A program made the position numbers and the translations under genes. Under the pieces are notes generated by a model. It saw only the letters and a list, made by a program, of their open reading frames with translations, was not told the DNA's origin and searched no databases. From positions 1 through 64,000 of the forward strand of contig NZ_CP117880.1 in the NCBI RefSeq assembly GCF_028736175.1: a stretch of DNA of 64,000 nt, read 5' to 3'. The DNA is from Sphingobacterium oryzagri (GTDB lineage Bacteria; Bacteroidota; Bacteroidia; Sphingobacteriales; Sphingobacteriaceae). Positions 53,665-62,246 of the stretch are shown in pieces; the stretch's first letter is position 1, and every line of letters starts with the position of its first letter.

Positions 53665-56600
53665 TTAAAATCCAATATTAATTCCACCGGAAATGACACG
53701 CATTGCCGGGTAACGGAAATATGTTGTTCCGCCGACAGATTGTTCCGGATCCATTCCTTGATGTCCAAAAAATGTTAATAAGTTTTCGCCTAAAATATTT
53801 GCGCTGAGTCTTCCCAGTCCTAGTTTGTTTGCAAAACTCGTCGGGATAGTATAACTTAAACTTAAGTTTCGCAACCGTAAATAAGAGGCGTCATACAAAA
53901 ATCGGGTCGATTGGCTTGCTGCTTGCGCACTTGCTCCGCCCAATCTTGGAATATCGGTGTCGGTGTTTTCTGGCGTCCAACTCGCGGCCATATCGCGGTG
54001 CCAGGCTACGCCTGCTGTACCGTTATGATACAAGGCCGGTACATCGCCATCCAAAACCTTGCCGCCTATACTGTAGCTAAATAGGAAGGAAAGCTCAAAT
54101 CCTTTGTAACCAAAAGTGTTCGTCAATCCGCCGTATACGTCTGGTAGCGAGCTGCCGGTATAGTAAAATGTTGCCGACGAATAGTTGCTTGTTGTGGTCT
54201 TTCCAACAACTTGAGGCACGCCATTGGCGTCAGGCTCGGTCACATCCTGATACCAAAGCGGATTTCCATTTGCAGGATCCACGCCCGCCCAATCTCTCAA
54301 CCAAAAATCATAGACAGACCTGCCGACTTCCAACCTTTTGGTGCCGCTGATGATTGCTTTTTGTGGCAGCGAGGTTACTTGGTTTCGGAAATGGGCGATG
54401 TTGAAAGCAACATCCCAGCGAAAATTAGCATTGCTTATCGCCGCCACGCGCAAATCAAGCTCGAAACCGGTGTTTTTTAAGCTTCCCACATTTTCGTCAA
54501 TAGCCGAAAAGCCAGAGGAAGGCGGGAGTGGACGCGAGAAGAGTAGATCTTTTGATCTTCTATCAAAAAATTCTAGCGTTCCAGCAAGTCTGTTGTTGAA
54601 TAAACCAAAGTCGACACCGACGTTAAGGTTTAAATTTGTTTCCCATTTCAGGTTAGGTGTAGGCAGTCTAGAAGGACTGACACCTCCTTCTCCGAGGTTA
54701 TTCGCGATGGCATAAAGCGCCTCGTAGGCATAGTAGGTTCCTATATTATCATTTCCCTGGCCACCGTAGCTACCTTTGATATTTAAAAGGTTTATCCAGC
54801 TTGCATCACGTAGAAACTTTTCTTCCGCCAATTTCCAGGCCCCACCGATAGACCAGAAATTTCCCCAACGCTGTTCCGGTGAAAAGCGAGATGTCCCATC
54901 TGTTCGTAATGAGCCCGAAAAAATATAACGCTTTAGATAATCATATTCTACGCGTCCTAAAAAACTCAATATGCGATGATCATTGGATGAGCCGGTAAAA
55001 CTATTCAGTTGCGATGCTGCCGCAGGCTCATAGAGATAAGGGAGAACAAAATTTTGTCGACTACCGTTAAAGGTGCTGCTGTTGTAATTAAAAAGCTCCT
55101 GGCCGGCAAGCACGTTTAGGTGATGTCCGCCTTCAAAGTCTTTTTCGTAAGTCAAAATGTTGTTTTGTGTCCAGGAGACATTGCGCGTATTGCTTTTTGA
55201 TACCGAGCCGTTGATGTTGGCCGAACCGCCGAGCAGCGGATTGGTGTAATTGTGCGCCGTTTGGTTTCTGTAATCGATATTATAAGAACTTCTTAAGGAT
55301 AAATTTTTCGAAATTTTCACGTTGGCAAATACCCGTGTTGTTACTTCGTCACGTAACGTTTCGCGCAGATCCAAATCATAAGTCCCCAATAAATTCCAGT
55401 TTGGATTGGCAGCACTTGGTCTGTAGGATCCGAAATCAACAACACGCTCACCATTGGCATCTGTTACAAGCGAGCCGTCCGGATTTCGTGCATATACCGG
55501 GTAGAATGATGGTAGGCGGCGTCCAAAATTGATAATGTTTGACACTTGACTATCCTCCGACTGTGGATAGTCTTGTTTGCTTGCGGTGGCCGAAACATTG
55601 AGACCCACTTCTAACCAAGGTGTTGCATCAACGGTGGTATTGCTGCGCACATTGTAGCGGCGATTTCCCGATCCAATGCCGATACCACGATCATTGAGGT
55701 AGTTTCCTGATAAGTAATACCGATTGTTTTCGCCCCCACCGCTAATGTTTAGCGTGGCTTCAGTTCGCGGCGCAAGCTGTTCGAGTTCATTTTGCCAATT
55801 GTCATTCCACAGCGGCGTTGCGCCGCTTACTATTTTTCCATCCAGACCAACAGGTTGGGGAAAGTTGGCGCCGTATGGATTAATGCCCAGCTCTTGCACG
55901 ACGCGTCCGCTAGCGAGTCGCGCAGCCGTTTCCGGGTCGTTTGTTGTGCTGAGTTGATTGTAGATGCTTCGCCAATACAATTCAAAATGCTGATCGGTAG
56001 AAAGATGTTCGTAATCTTTTACGGCCCTGGAAGAATAACCCTGTGTGAAGCGCGCATCAATAGCCGGTTTTACACCAGGACGACCTTGCTTTGTCGTGAT
56101 CATGATGACTCCGTTGGCAGCTCTGGATCCATACAATGCACTTGCTGTGGCGTCTTTTAACACGCTGATTGATTCAATATCGACAGGATTGATAGCACTT
56201 ATACTTCCGCCGTAAGGCACGCCGTCGACAACATATAGCGGATCACTTGACGCGTTAATAGAGCCTATACCACGAATTCTGATCGTCGCATCGGTGCCCG
56301 GCTGACCGCTGCTAGATACGGATTGTAAACCCGCGGCCAAACCTTGTAATGCTTTTGAAACGCTACTCACCTGCGCCCGCTGTAGCTGCTCGCAGCTTAT
56401 GGTAGAAACAGATCCTGTAAAGTCTGACTTTTTGGCGGTTCCGTAAGCGATTACCACAACTTCGTCAAGATCTTGGGCTGCTTGTGTAAGTTTTATTGCG
56501 GATAAATCGTCGCTCGCGGGTATTTCAATCGATCTATAGCCTATCGAGCTAACGGTTAGTGTACTTCCGTTGGCTATATTGGTCAGCGTAAAACGACCAT

Positions 56601-56775
56601 TAGCGTTGGTATTGGTTTGTACGGTTGTGCCCTTTACGGTGATGGTGGCATCGCTTATCGGTTTACCGGTGGCGGCCTCTACGACGGTTCCTTGTCGTGT
56701 AGATTGCGCAAAGCTTATCGTAAATCCTGATAGAAATAAAAGGGCAAATAGATAATAAGAGAGGTGCTTTATCAT
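53665..56775 (-). CDS. Second SusC/RagA-type TonB-dependent transporter
   Basis: 1036 residues from ATG 56775 (TTG 56784 would add three). A signal peptide ends near SFAQ (about residue 24), followed by a CarboxypepD_reg-like domain (RQGTVVEAATGKPISDATITVKGTTVQTN), the plug (VSKALQGLAAGLQSVSSSGQPGTDATIRIRGIGSINASSDPLYVVDGVPYGG, SVLKDATASALYGSRAANGVIMITTKQGR) and the TonB barrel ending in GGINIGF. By neighbourhood it probably imports pectin-derived oligogalacturonides. No anti-sigma-type N-terminal extension is seen. It is divergent from a GNAT gene across about 655 bp. Confidence 0.94.
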   Translation of the reverse strand: MIKHLSYYLFALLFLSGFTISFAQSTRQGTVVEAATGKPISDATITVKGTTVQTNTNANGRFTLTNIANGSTLTVSSIGYRSIEIPASDDLSAIKLTQAAQDLDEVVVIAYGTAKKSDFTGSVSTISCEQLQRAQVSSVSKALQGLAAGLQSVSSSGQPGTDATIRIRGIGSINASSDPLYVVDGVPYGGSISAINPVDIESISVLKDATASALYGSRAANGVIMITTKQGRPGVKPAIDARFTQGYSSRAVKDYEHLSTDQHFELYWRSIYNQLSTTNDPETAARLASGRVVQELGINPYGANFPQPVGLDGKIVSGATPLWNDNWQNELEQLAPRTEATLNISGGGENNRYYLSGNYLNDRGIGIGSGNRRYNVRSNTTVDATPWLEVGLNVSATASKQDYPQSEDSQVSNIINFGRRLPSFYPVYARNPDGSLVTDANGERVVDFGSYRPSAANPNWNLLGTYDLDLRETLRDEVTTRVFANVKISKNLSLRSSYNIDYRNQTAHNYTNPLLGGSANINGSVSKSNTRNVSWTQNNILTYEKDFEGGHHLNVLAGQELFNYNSSTFNGSRQNFVLPYLYEPAAASQLNSFTGSSNDHRILSFLGRVEYDYLKRYIFSGSLRTDGTSRFSPEQRWGNFWSIGGAWKLAEEKFLRDASWINLLNIKGSYGGQGNDNIGTYYAYEALYAIANNLGEGGVSPSRLPTPNLKWETNLNLNVGVDFGLFNNRLAGTLEFFDRRSKDLLFSRPLPPSSGFSAIDENVGSLKNTGFELDLRVAAISNANFRWDVAFNIAHFRNQVTSLPQKAIISGTKRLEVGRSVYDFWLRDWAGVDPANGNPLWYQDVTEPDANGVPQVVGKTTTSNYSSATFYYTGSSLPDVYGGLTNTFGYKGFELSFLFSYSIGGKVLDGDVPALYHNGTAGVAWHRDMAASWTPENTDTDIPRLGGASAQAASQSTRFLYDASYLRLRNLSLSYTIPTSFANKLGLGRLSANILGENLLTFFGHQGMDPEQSVGGTTYFRYPAMRVISGGINIGF

Positions 56776-57430
56776 TAAAATCAAAAGTTGAGTGTGTAAA
56801 TATTTTGCATAAGAAAGCTATACCCATACAGGGCGATTCTTTGAGTGATATCGTGTGAGCGTTTTTTCGCACAACGCGTTATAAGAAAAATGCGACCAGT
56901 TACGACAGCATAGATGAGGGTTCTGGTCGCTAAAGCATTCGGAATGCTAGCGACAGGAAAGGATAATGGATGTTTCTTCCTCTTGGGTGAATAAGGTTAA
57001 GTTCAAAATCTCGAAATAGCATAGTTAAAATATAGATTACCTAGTTTTTTTCACAAAGAAACGAATTTTAAATTAAATCTACTGCATTGATAGACTTTTT
57101 ATTTTGATTAAAATTACGGGATACTGTTGTGAAATCTATGGCGCGTTTTGCCTTTTGCGTAATAAAGTCCGAGCTCCAGACGCAAACGAGCTCTGTAGTT
57201 TATGTCAAGTAGATACTAGAATTACTGGCAGGAGATCGTACCGTCTAGCCTATTCGCATTCGAGATAGAACCTTGATTTTTCTTTTGCTTCGGAAAATAG
57301 TGATTTAAATTCTTTGCGTAGGCTTTTAAAAATAATGTCATGAAAATTGTATTTTTAAGCGCTCCTGCAAATCGTTTTATCGACTAACATGTTTGTACGG
57401 TTTTAGTATAATATAGACAATAACAACTCC
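56776..57430. other. Long divergent intergenic region upstream of the second SusC
   Basis: 655 bp with no supported coding frame. On the SusC side are two inverted repeats: GCGACCAG (56892-56899) with CTGGTCGC (56923-56930), and a short AGCATT/AATGCT palindrome (56934-56948). No exact TAnnTTTG box is seen for either direction. Confidence 0.5.
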
Positions 57431-57961
57431 ATGACACCAAAGGTTACGATTCGTGAAATTACCATTAAAGAGGAGACGATCCTGTCGGGTTTAGCTTTGC
57501 TCACTGTTGATGTTGTTCAACACCATGCTTCAATAGGTTTTATGCAGCCTTTCTCCATAGAAGATGCTCGAAGATTTTGGAATGGCGTTTTACATCGGGT
57601 AGAGCAGGGAAAAGTTGTTCTACTCGTAGCGGAGGATTACCATTCCGCTCAAATTTTGGGAACAGTGCAACTCGTTATCGACCAGCCAGCAAACCAACCG
57701 CATCGGGCGGATGTTGCCAAGATGCATGTACACAGCGCAGCCCGAAGGCTAGGCATCGGCGAGCAACTATTGGGTGCAATAGAAGGCGAAGCGATAAAGC
57801 GAGGAAAGTACGTGCTTGTGTTGGATACGGTAACGGACAGTCCGGCATCGTTTCTTTACCAAAAGATGGGTTGGATAAAGGTTGGTGATATTCCGGAGTA
57901 TGCGCTATTTCCTAATGGCGGTTATTGCAGCACGACGTATTTCTACAAAAAATTGGAATAG
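57431..57961 (+). CDS. GNAT family N-acetyltransferase
   Basis: 176 residues. The acetyl-CoA-binding motif region is clear: RADVAKMHVHSAARRLGIGEQLLGAIEGEAIKRGKYVLVLDT (Q/RxxGxG/A appears as RRLGIG), with the downstream SPASFLYQKMGWIKVGDIPEYAL segment typical of the fold. The acceptor substrate is unknown. It is isolated between the second SusC and the YbjJ-like carrier and shows no operon link. Confidence 0.88.
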   Translation: MTPKVTIREITIKEETILSGLALLTVDVVQHHASIGFMQPFSIEDARRFWNGVLHRVEQGKVVLLVAEDYHSAQILGTVQLVIDQPANQPHRADVAKMHVHSAARRLGIGEQLLGAIEGEAIKRGKYVLVLDTVTDSPASFLYQKMGWIKVGDIPEYALFPNGGYCSTTYFYKKLE

Positions 57962-57982
57962 CGTTATTCCAGCTATCACGCG

Positions 57983-58002
57983 TGTTTTTCAACGGAAAAA
58001 CA
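57983..58002 (-). terminator. Small hairpin between convergent genes
   Basis: Arms TGTTTTTC (57983-57990) and GAAAAACA (57995-58002) around AACG. It could end either the GNAT or the MFS transcript; support is modest. Confidence 0.4.
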
Positions 58003-58066
58003 TCGCTTCTAGCATTTGAAATAAAGCATGATTTGCTTTGAGCGGCTGACTTCGATCAGTTTTTCC

Positions 58067-59263
58067 TTAGCCCTCACCTTCTTTCGGTGTGTTAAATACC
58101 GCTAAGCGGCTGGTAAGAAAAAACATCAATAATCCGAAACAAGCAAACAGGCCAAATGAATAGCGGAGATTGGAAATCTCGGCAACATAACCGATAAGCG
58201 GCGGCCCCATTAAAAAGCCAAGGTAGCTAACGCTTGATACCATGGCTAGCGCAACGCCGGAAGAAATTGTTTTATGTGTGCCCGCGACGGAATAAACGGA
58301 AGGCACATTAACCGCAACACCTAACCCGACAAGCATAAATGCAAGTGTGCAAAAGATGATTTGCGGAAATACCACAGCGCCCATCATCCCGACAAACATC
58401 AAGATCCCGCTGATTTGCAAGGTGCGTTTGCGCCCAATCTTACCGATGACGGCATCGCCGATAAAGCGGCCTGTAGCCATCATCACCATAAACGATGCGT
58501 AGCCAAGTGTCGTCAGGGTGTCTGGCGCTTTTACGATGTCGTGAAAGTAAACACCACTCCAGTCAAACATAGCACCTTCGGTAGCCATACTACAAAATCC
58601 AATAACGCCAAGCGAGATCAGCAGTTTATCCGGTTTAAACGAAAAGGATTTTTTTTCGGTCGTGCCCGACAGATCTTGCACAAGAAAAGCCCGGTTCAGC
58701 AAAATATTAAACAACAAGAGTCCGCTTACGATATAAAAGTGAATGGAAGTCGAAATGTTCAGGTTGAGTGTCGCAAGCCCGATCAATGCGCCCGTAAAAC
58801 CGGCTATACTCCAGGCTCCGTGGAAGGAAGACATAATCGACTTTTGATAAACACGCTCGGCCAATACGCCCTGTGTATTGACTGAAATATTACAAATATT
58901 ACCTACAATGCCGAAAAGCAAAAGCGCACCGCCCAGATGCCAAGCATTGCTGGCAAACGAGATGCTACACAGCACCAGCAGGTAAAAAAAAGCACCAAAT
59001 GGCATGATTCGGTGGCTACCGTATTTACTTACCAATTTTCCGGAGAGCGGCATCGTCATCAATTGCCCGATGGGGAGCATGAGCAATATGGTGCCCAGCT
59101 CGGCTTCGGTAAGCTGAAGATTGGCCTTAATAATAGGAATACGGCTTGCCCAGCTGGCAAAGGCCAGTCCTTGGCCAAAGTAAAAAAGTGAGACTGCGAG
59201 GCGTATGCGTTGTTTGCTTCCGTTGATTTGGGGTAAAAATGGCGAGCTCGTTGATGAATCCAT
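58067..59263 (-). CDS. MFS transporter, YbjJ-like
   Basis: 398 residues with about 12 helices. It resembles the YbjJ group of major facilitator carriers (FYFGQGLAFASWASRIPIIKANLQLTEAELGTILLMLPIGQLMTMPLSGKL, SVNTQGVLAERVYQKSIMSSFHGAWSIAGFTGALIG, SVSYLGFLMGPPLIGYVAE). Members of the group have no agreed substrate; sugar or drug export has been proposed. It is divergent from the GH43-like gene by about 100 bp, hinting that the sugar product of that enzyme could be related, but this is weak. Confidence 0.85.
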   Translation of the reverse strand: MDSSTSSPFLPQINGSKQRIRLAVSLFYFGQGLAFASWASRIPIIKANLQLTEAELGTILLMLPIGQLMTMPLSGKLVSKYGSHRIMPFGAFFYLLVLCSISFASNAWHLGGALLLFGIVGNICNISVNTQGVLAERVYQKSIMSSFHGAWSIAGFTGALIGLATLNLNISTSIHFYIVSGLLLFNILLNRAFLVQDLSGTTEKKSFSFKPDKLLISLGVIGFCSMATEGAMFDWSGVYFHDIVKAPDTLTTLGYASFMVMMATGRFIGDAVIGKIGRKRTLQISGILMFVGMMGAVVFPQIIFCTLAFMLVGLGVAVNVPSVYSVAGTHKTISSGVALAMVSSVSYLGFLMGPPLIGYVAEISNLRYSFGLFACFGLLMFFLTSRLAVFNTPKEGEG

Positions 59264-59362
59264 TGTTTGGCGGCATGATTTACAGGCAAAATTACATCAA
59301 AATTTGAATAAAAAATGTTAAACTTGTAAGACAGCATAAACCAATAATAATTATATACCCAG

Positions 59363-60298
59363 ATGAAGCGTATTCTTTTCTGCGTAAGCTTTTTATGGCT
59401 TTCGTTAACAAGTTTTGCAAGCACCACAGATAGTGTATATCTCTTTTCTTACTTTGTAGGTAACGGCGAAGATGGATTGCATCTCGCATCGAGCGAAGAC
59501 GGGTTCACGTGGAACGCTATTGCACGCCAATCTACTTTTTTACAACCTGAACTCAGTCCGGACAAGCTGATGCGCGATCCCTGTATCATCCGGGGTAAAG
59601 ACAATAAATTTCATATGGTATGGACGGTCAGCTGGACGCAGCGAGGTATTGGCTATGCGCATTCGGACGATCTCGTCAATTGGTCGCCACAGCAATACCT
59701 TCCCGTTATGGAACACGAACCAAAAGCACGCAATACTTGGGCGCCAGAAATAACGTATGACCCGGCGAACGATGAATATATGCTTTATTGGGCAACGACA
59801 ATAACGGATGCTTATCCGGAGACTTTGGTGCAAGAAGAAAAAGCTTATAACCATCGTATGTACTATGTTACTACAAAAGATTTCCAAACGTTCTCCGAAA
59901 CGAAGCTGCTTTACGAGCCGGGTTTTAACAGCATCGATGCCACGATACAGCCTGATAATGGCCGCTGGCTGATGTTTATTAAAGACGAGACGCGTGTGCC
60001 GGTACAAAAAAATCTGAAGATGGCATTTGCGGATAAACTTACCGGGCCTTACTCGGCTGCAAGTGCACCGATCACGGGTAAGTATTGGGCAGAAGGACCG
60101 ACAGTTTTGAAGATCGATGGTCTTTGGATCGTGTATTTTGATAAGTATACAGAGCATAAATATGGCGCCATCCAATCGCGGGATTTAAAGACTTGGGAAG
60201 ACGTGTCAGACAAGGTAAAACTTCCCAAAGGTCTTCGCCATGGTACGGTCTTTAAAGTATCTAAAGCCGAATTTCAAAAGGTGTTATCGGCAAATTAA
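59363..60298 (+). CDS. GH43-like secreted glycoside hydrolase
   Basis: 311 residues with a signal peptide ending near SFAS (residue 20). It is a five-bladed-propeller enzyme of the GH43 type: LMRDPCIIRGKDNKFHMVWT carries the catalytic base region, TWAPEITYDPANDEYMLYW the second acid, and YWAEGPTVLKIDGLWIVYFDKY the general acid Glu. Members act on arabinose- or galactose-containing side chains, including those of pectin. Subfamily and substrate cannot be given from sequence alone. It lies alone, about 3 kb from the pectin locus. Confidence 0.85.
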   Translation: MKRILFCVSFLWLSLTSFASTTDSVYLFSYFVGNGEDGLHLASSEDGFTWNAIARQSTFLQPELSPDKLMRDPCIIRGKDNKFHMVWTVSWTQRGIGYAHSDDLVNWSPQQYLPVMEHEPKARNTWAPEITYDPANDEYMLYWATTITDAYPETLVQEEKAYNHRMYYVTTKDFQTFSETKLLYEPGFNSIDATIQPDNGRWLMFIKDETRVPVQKNLKMAFADKLTGPYSAASAPITGKYWAEGPTVLKIDGLWIVYFDKYTEHKYGAIQSRDLKTWEDVSDKVKLPKGLRHGTVFKVSKAEFQKVLSAN

Positions 60299-60321
60299 AA
60301 CACGCGGTTGGTTTATCGTTA

Positions 60322-60351
60322 CTTCAGAAGTAACTTGGCGAGCTTCTGAAG
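60322..60351 (+). terminator. Possible terminator after the GH43-like gene
   Basis: Perfect 9-bp arms CTTCAGAAG (60322-60330) and CTTCTGAAG (60343-60351), 24 nt after the stop codon, without a strong T run. Confidence 0.45.
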
Positions 60352-60495
60352 GGAGGTTCCATCGCCTTTTTGTCCTGTGTAATAAACTAATAAAGACAGT
60401 TTTCGCCAGGTGACTCAGGTTTTTAATAACGCGATGCTCACATTGATAAAGCTAAGAAAAGAACAGGTGCGCTATTGAAATATGGTATATCGCTG

Positions 60496-61161
60496 TTAAT
60501 GCAAATCTGGTGCAGTTACACCCTTTTCGATGTAATTATCTTTATTCATCTGAAAATGCAGCTCCGTCATTGCATTTAGGTATTCCTTTAGTGGCGGGAG
60601 AAGATGTTCCTTACGCAGGCGGTCTACATTTGCCGAGTCGATGAGGCCTATTTTTGGGATAGCTCGGCCTGTTGTCTTGACGAGATACGTTAACTGTGTA
60701 CCAAATACTTGCTTTTTTCCAGCGTTTACCTGCACACGATCAAACAGGTAGGCATAGTTTTCGGGGTTAGCATTCTTTTTTTTCACCTGTTTTTTCATCG
60801 CCCGCAACACCCTGCGCTGAAAGGCCGGATCATGATCTGAGTGTTGCACCATCAGCCAAAAGTGATTCGAACTTTCTTTTCCTACTTGTTGATAACCGAG
60901 ATAGCCAAAGCGTCGGAAATAATCTTCGATAATTTTTTGATTGTGCTGAAACACACTGTCCTTAAATGCATCCCACTCTTCATTTGTATATGCGCTGTAT
61001 TTTCCGGTCTTTACTTTTGCTGCGATTTGATCAATCGTGACCATTTCTAATAGATGGGTTTGCAACGCCGTGCGCTTTTCGTCGGTAAGCGGCTGTTTGC
61101 TTTTACAGCTAAAGGCCATAAAGAGAAGAAACGAGAGTGCTAGCCAAAGGTAATTTTTCAT
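60496..61161 (-). CDS. Lipoprotein of the DUF6624 type
   Basis: 221 residues with a lipobox (LLFMAFSC, acylated Cys19) and a Lys-rich mature start. The segment RRFGYLGYQQVGKESSNHFWLMVQHSDHDPAFQRRVL, followed by YAYLFDRVQVNAGKKQVFGTQL, matches the DUF6624 family as I remember it. The function is unknown. It faces the GH43-like gene across about 200 bp and is divergent from the 156-residue gene at 61324. Confidence 0.72.
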   Translation of the reverse strand: MKNYLWLALSFLLFMAFSCKSKQPLTDEKRTALQTHLLEMVTIDQIAAKVKTGKYSAYTNEEWDAFKDSVFQHNQKIIEDYFRRFGYLGYQQVGKESSNHFWLMVQHSDHDPAFQRRVLRAMKKQVKKKNANPENYAYLFDRVQVNAGKKQVFGTQLTYLVKTTGRAIPKIGLIDSANVDRLRKEHLLPPLKEYLNAMTELHFQMNKDNYIEKGVTAPDLH

Positions 61162-61323
61162 AGATTATTATTTTGATTAAGCTAGCTAAAGCTACGCTTT
61201 TTATACACGAATGCCGCGCGGAGAGAAATACTATTTTATACAAAACGGTTGATGTGTTGAAATACATTCACCGGTGATTTCTATAGAATTTGTATATTCG
61301 TTTTCAACCAATATCGTGCTACG

Positions 61324-61794
61324 ATGCGCTATCAATTGAGTTTCTTTACCCAATATGGGCAGTTTTATGTTGCGGATAGCGATGCGGTCCATGCAGGCGC
61401 ATCGCCCGATTTTTGGTCGGCGGAGGCCCATCACCATCGGTTGGCGGGAACGGTTGATTTTCTAGGAATAGCGATTGAAAATGACGATGATACGGCCAAT
61501 GTTGAAGTCTTTGTTTCCGATACGCGTCCGGCTATGGATGCATCAGCTCATGCAGATCACGTTGTGGAAGCCAGTATCCAAATTAACTCGGGTGTTTTAC
61601 AGTTCTTAGATTGTCCAATGGGCAGCGTGCAGCTCGAAATTCCGTTGTCAGTCGGTTCGTACCGCTTGCAGATTTTTTCCTTTCAACTTGATTCGGCTTA
61701 TGCTGAAGTGCCTCAAGATCATTATTGTATCGTGATATGGCCTGGAGCGTTCGCTCCCAAAAATGTTTACAAGCAATGGATCGCCAATAATTAA
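61324..61794 (+). CDS. Unrecognised 156-residue protein, distantly ComJ-like
   Basis: No signal peptide or membrane helix; predicted beta-rich and acidic. I do not recognise a certain family. The layout (N-terminal LSFFTQYGQFYVADSD, a middle helix region, then IQINSGVLQFLDCPMGSVQLEIPLSVGSYRLQIF and ending DHYCIVIWP) resembles Bacillus ComJ, the inhibitor of the nuclease NucA. This is a pattern impression rather than shown homology, and no nuclease gene is adjacent. The middle contains a His cluster (EAHHHRLAG). Confidence 0.65.
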   Translation: MRYQLSFFTQYGQFYVADSDAVHAGASPDFWSAEAHHHRLAGTVDFLGIAIENDDDTANVEVFVSDTRPAMDASAHADHVVEASIQINSGVLQFLDCPMGSVQLEIPLSVGSYRLQIFSFQLDSAYAEVPQDHYCIVIWPGAFAPKNVYKQWIANN

Positions 61795-61879
61795 GGATGT
61801 ATAATGCTGGTTGTTTATCAGCTTAGACGAGCGTTCTTAGTCAAGGCTTCGTCAAATCGTAAAAAATAGCGTGAAAGGA

Positions 61880-61910
61880 TTGTTATTTTATGGAGTACCA
61901 CCTACATTTG
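61880..61910 (+). promoter_or_regulatory. tRNA-Lys promoter (-33 TTG and -7 TACATTTG)
   Basis: TTG at 61880-61882 and TACATTTG at 61903-61910 with 20 nt between. The predicted start near 61914 lies 6 nt before the tRNA. Confidence 0.7.
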
Positions 61911-61919
61911 TGAACGATC

Positions 61920-61992
61920 GACTTCGTAGCTCAGTTGGTAGAGCAACAGACTCTTAATCTGTGGGTCCTGAGTTCGAGCCTCAGCGGGGTCA
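61920..61992 (+). tRNA. tRNA-Lys (anticodon CTT)
   Basis: A 73-nt cloverleaf: acceptor GACTTCG with CGGGGTC (with G-U pairs), D-stem GCTC/GAGC, anticodon stem ACAGA/TCTGT with loop CTCTTAA giving CTT, and T-arm around TTCGAGC. CCA is not encoded. It reads AAG codons. Confidence 0.95.
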
Positions 61993-61995
61993 CGA

Positions 61996-62033
61996 AAAAG
62001 CTTTTCTAGAAATAGGGAAGCTTTTTTTTGTTG
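61996..62033 (+). terminator. tRNA-Lys terminator
   Basis: Arms AAAAAGCTT and AAGCTTTTT about 14 nt apart, running into a T stretch directly after the tRNA. Confidence 0.7.
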
Positions 62034-62246
62034 ACAGGCTGTTTGTCAGCGTTTTTAAATCTATAAATTCGTCTTGCTTGTTAGTTGTTTTTTATAACTA
62101 TTTCGACTTTTACGGTATAATAAACATATAACCACGCACAGATCTAAAAGAATTCCTTGTATATATAGCAAAAAGGCTATGTTGTAAATTTGGTGCCTGC
62201 CAAAACACAACACAGCCTTGAACTTGGTCACATATGATAGAAAAAT
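62034..62246. other. Intergenic region with terminator of the M60 gene
   Basis: No gene. It contains an imperfect stem, AAGGCTATGTTGT (62173-62185) with ACAACACAGCCTT (62207-62219), one mismatch; on the minus strand it is followed by T residues, 28 nt after the M60 stop, so it is the likely terminator of that gene. Confidence 0.65.

Noticed and set aside
55792..56160. 122-codon plus-strand frame opposite the second SusC
   Set aside because: It is a shadow of the conserved plug-domain region.
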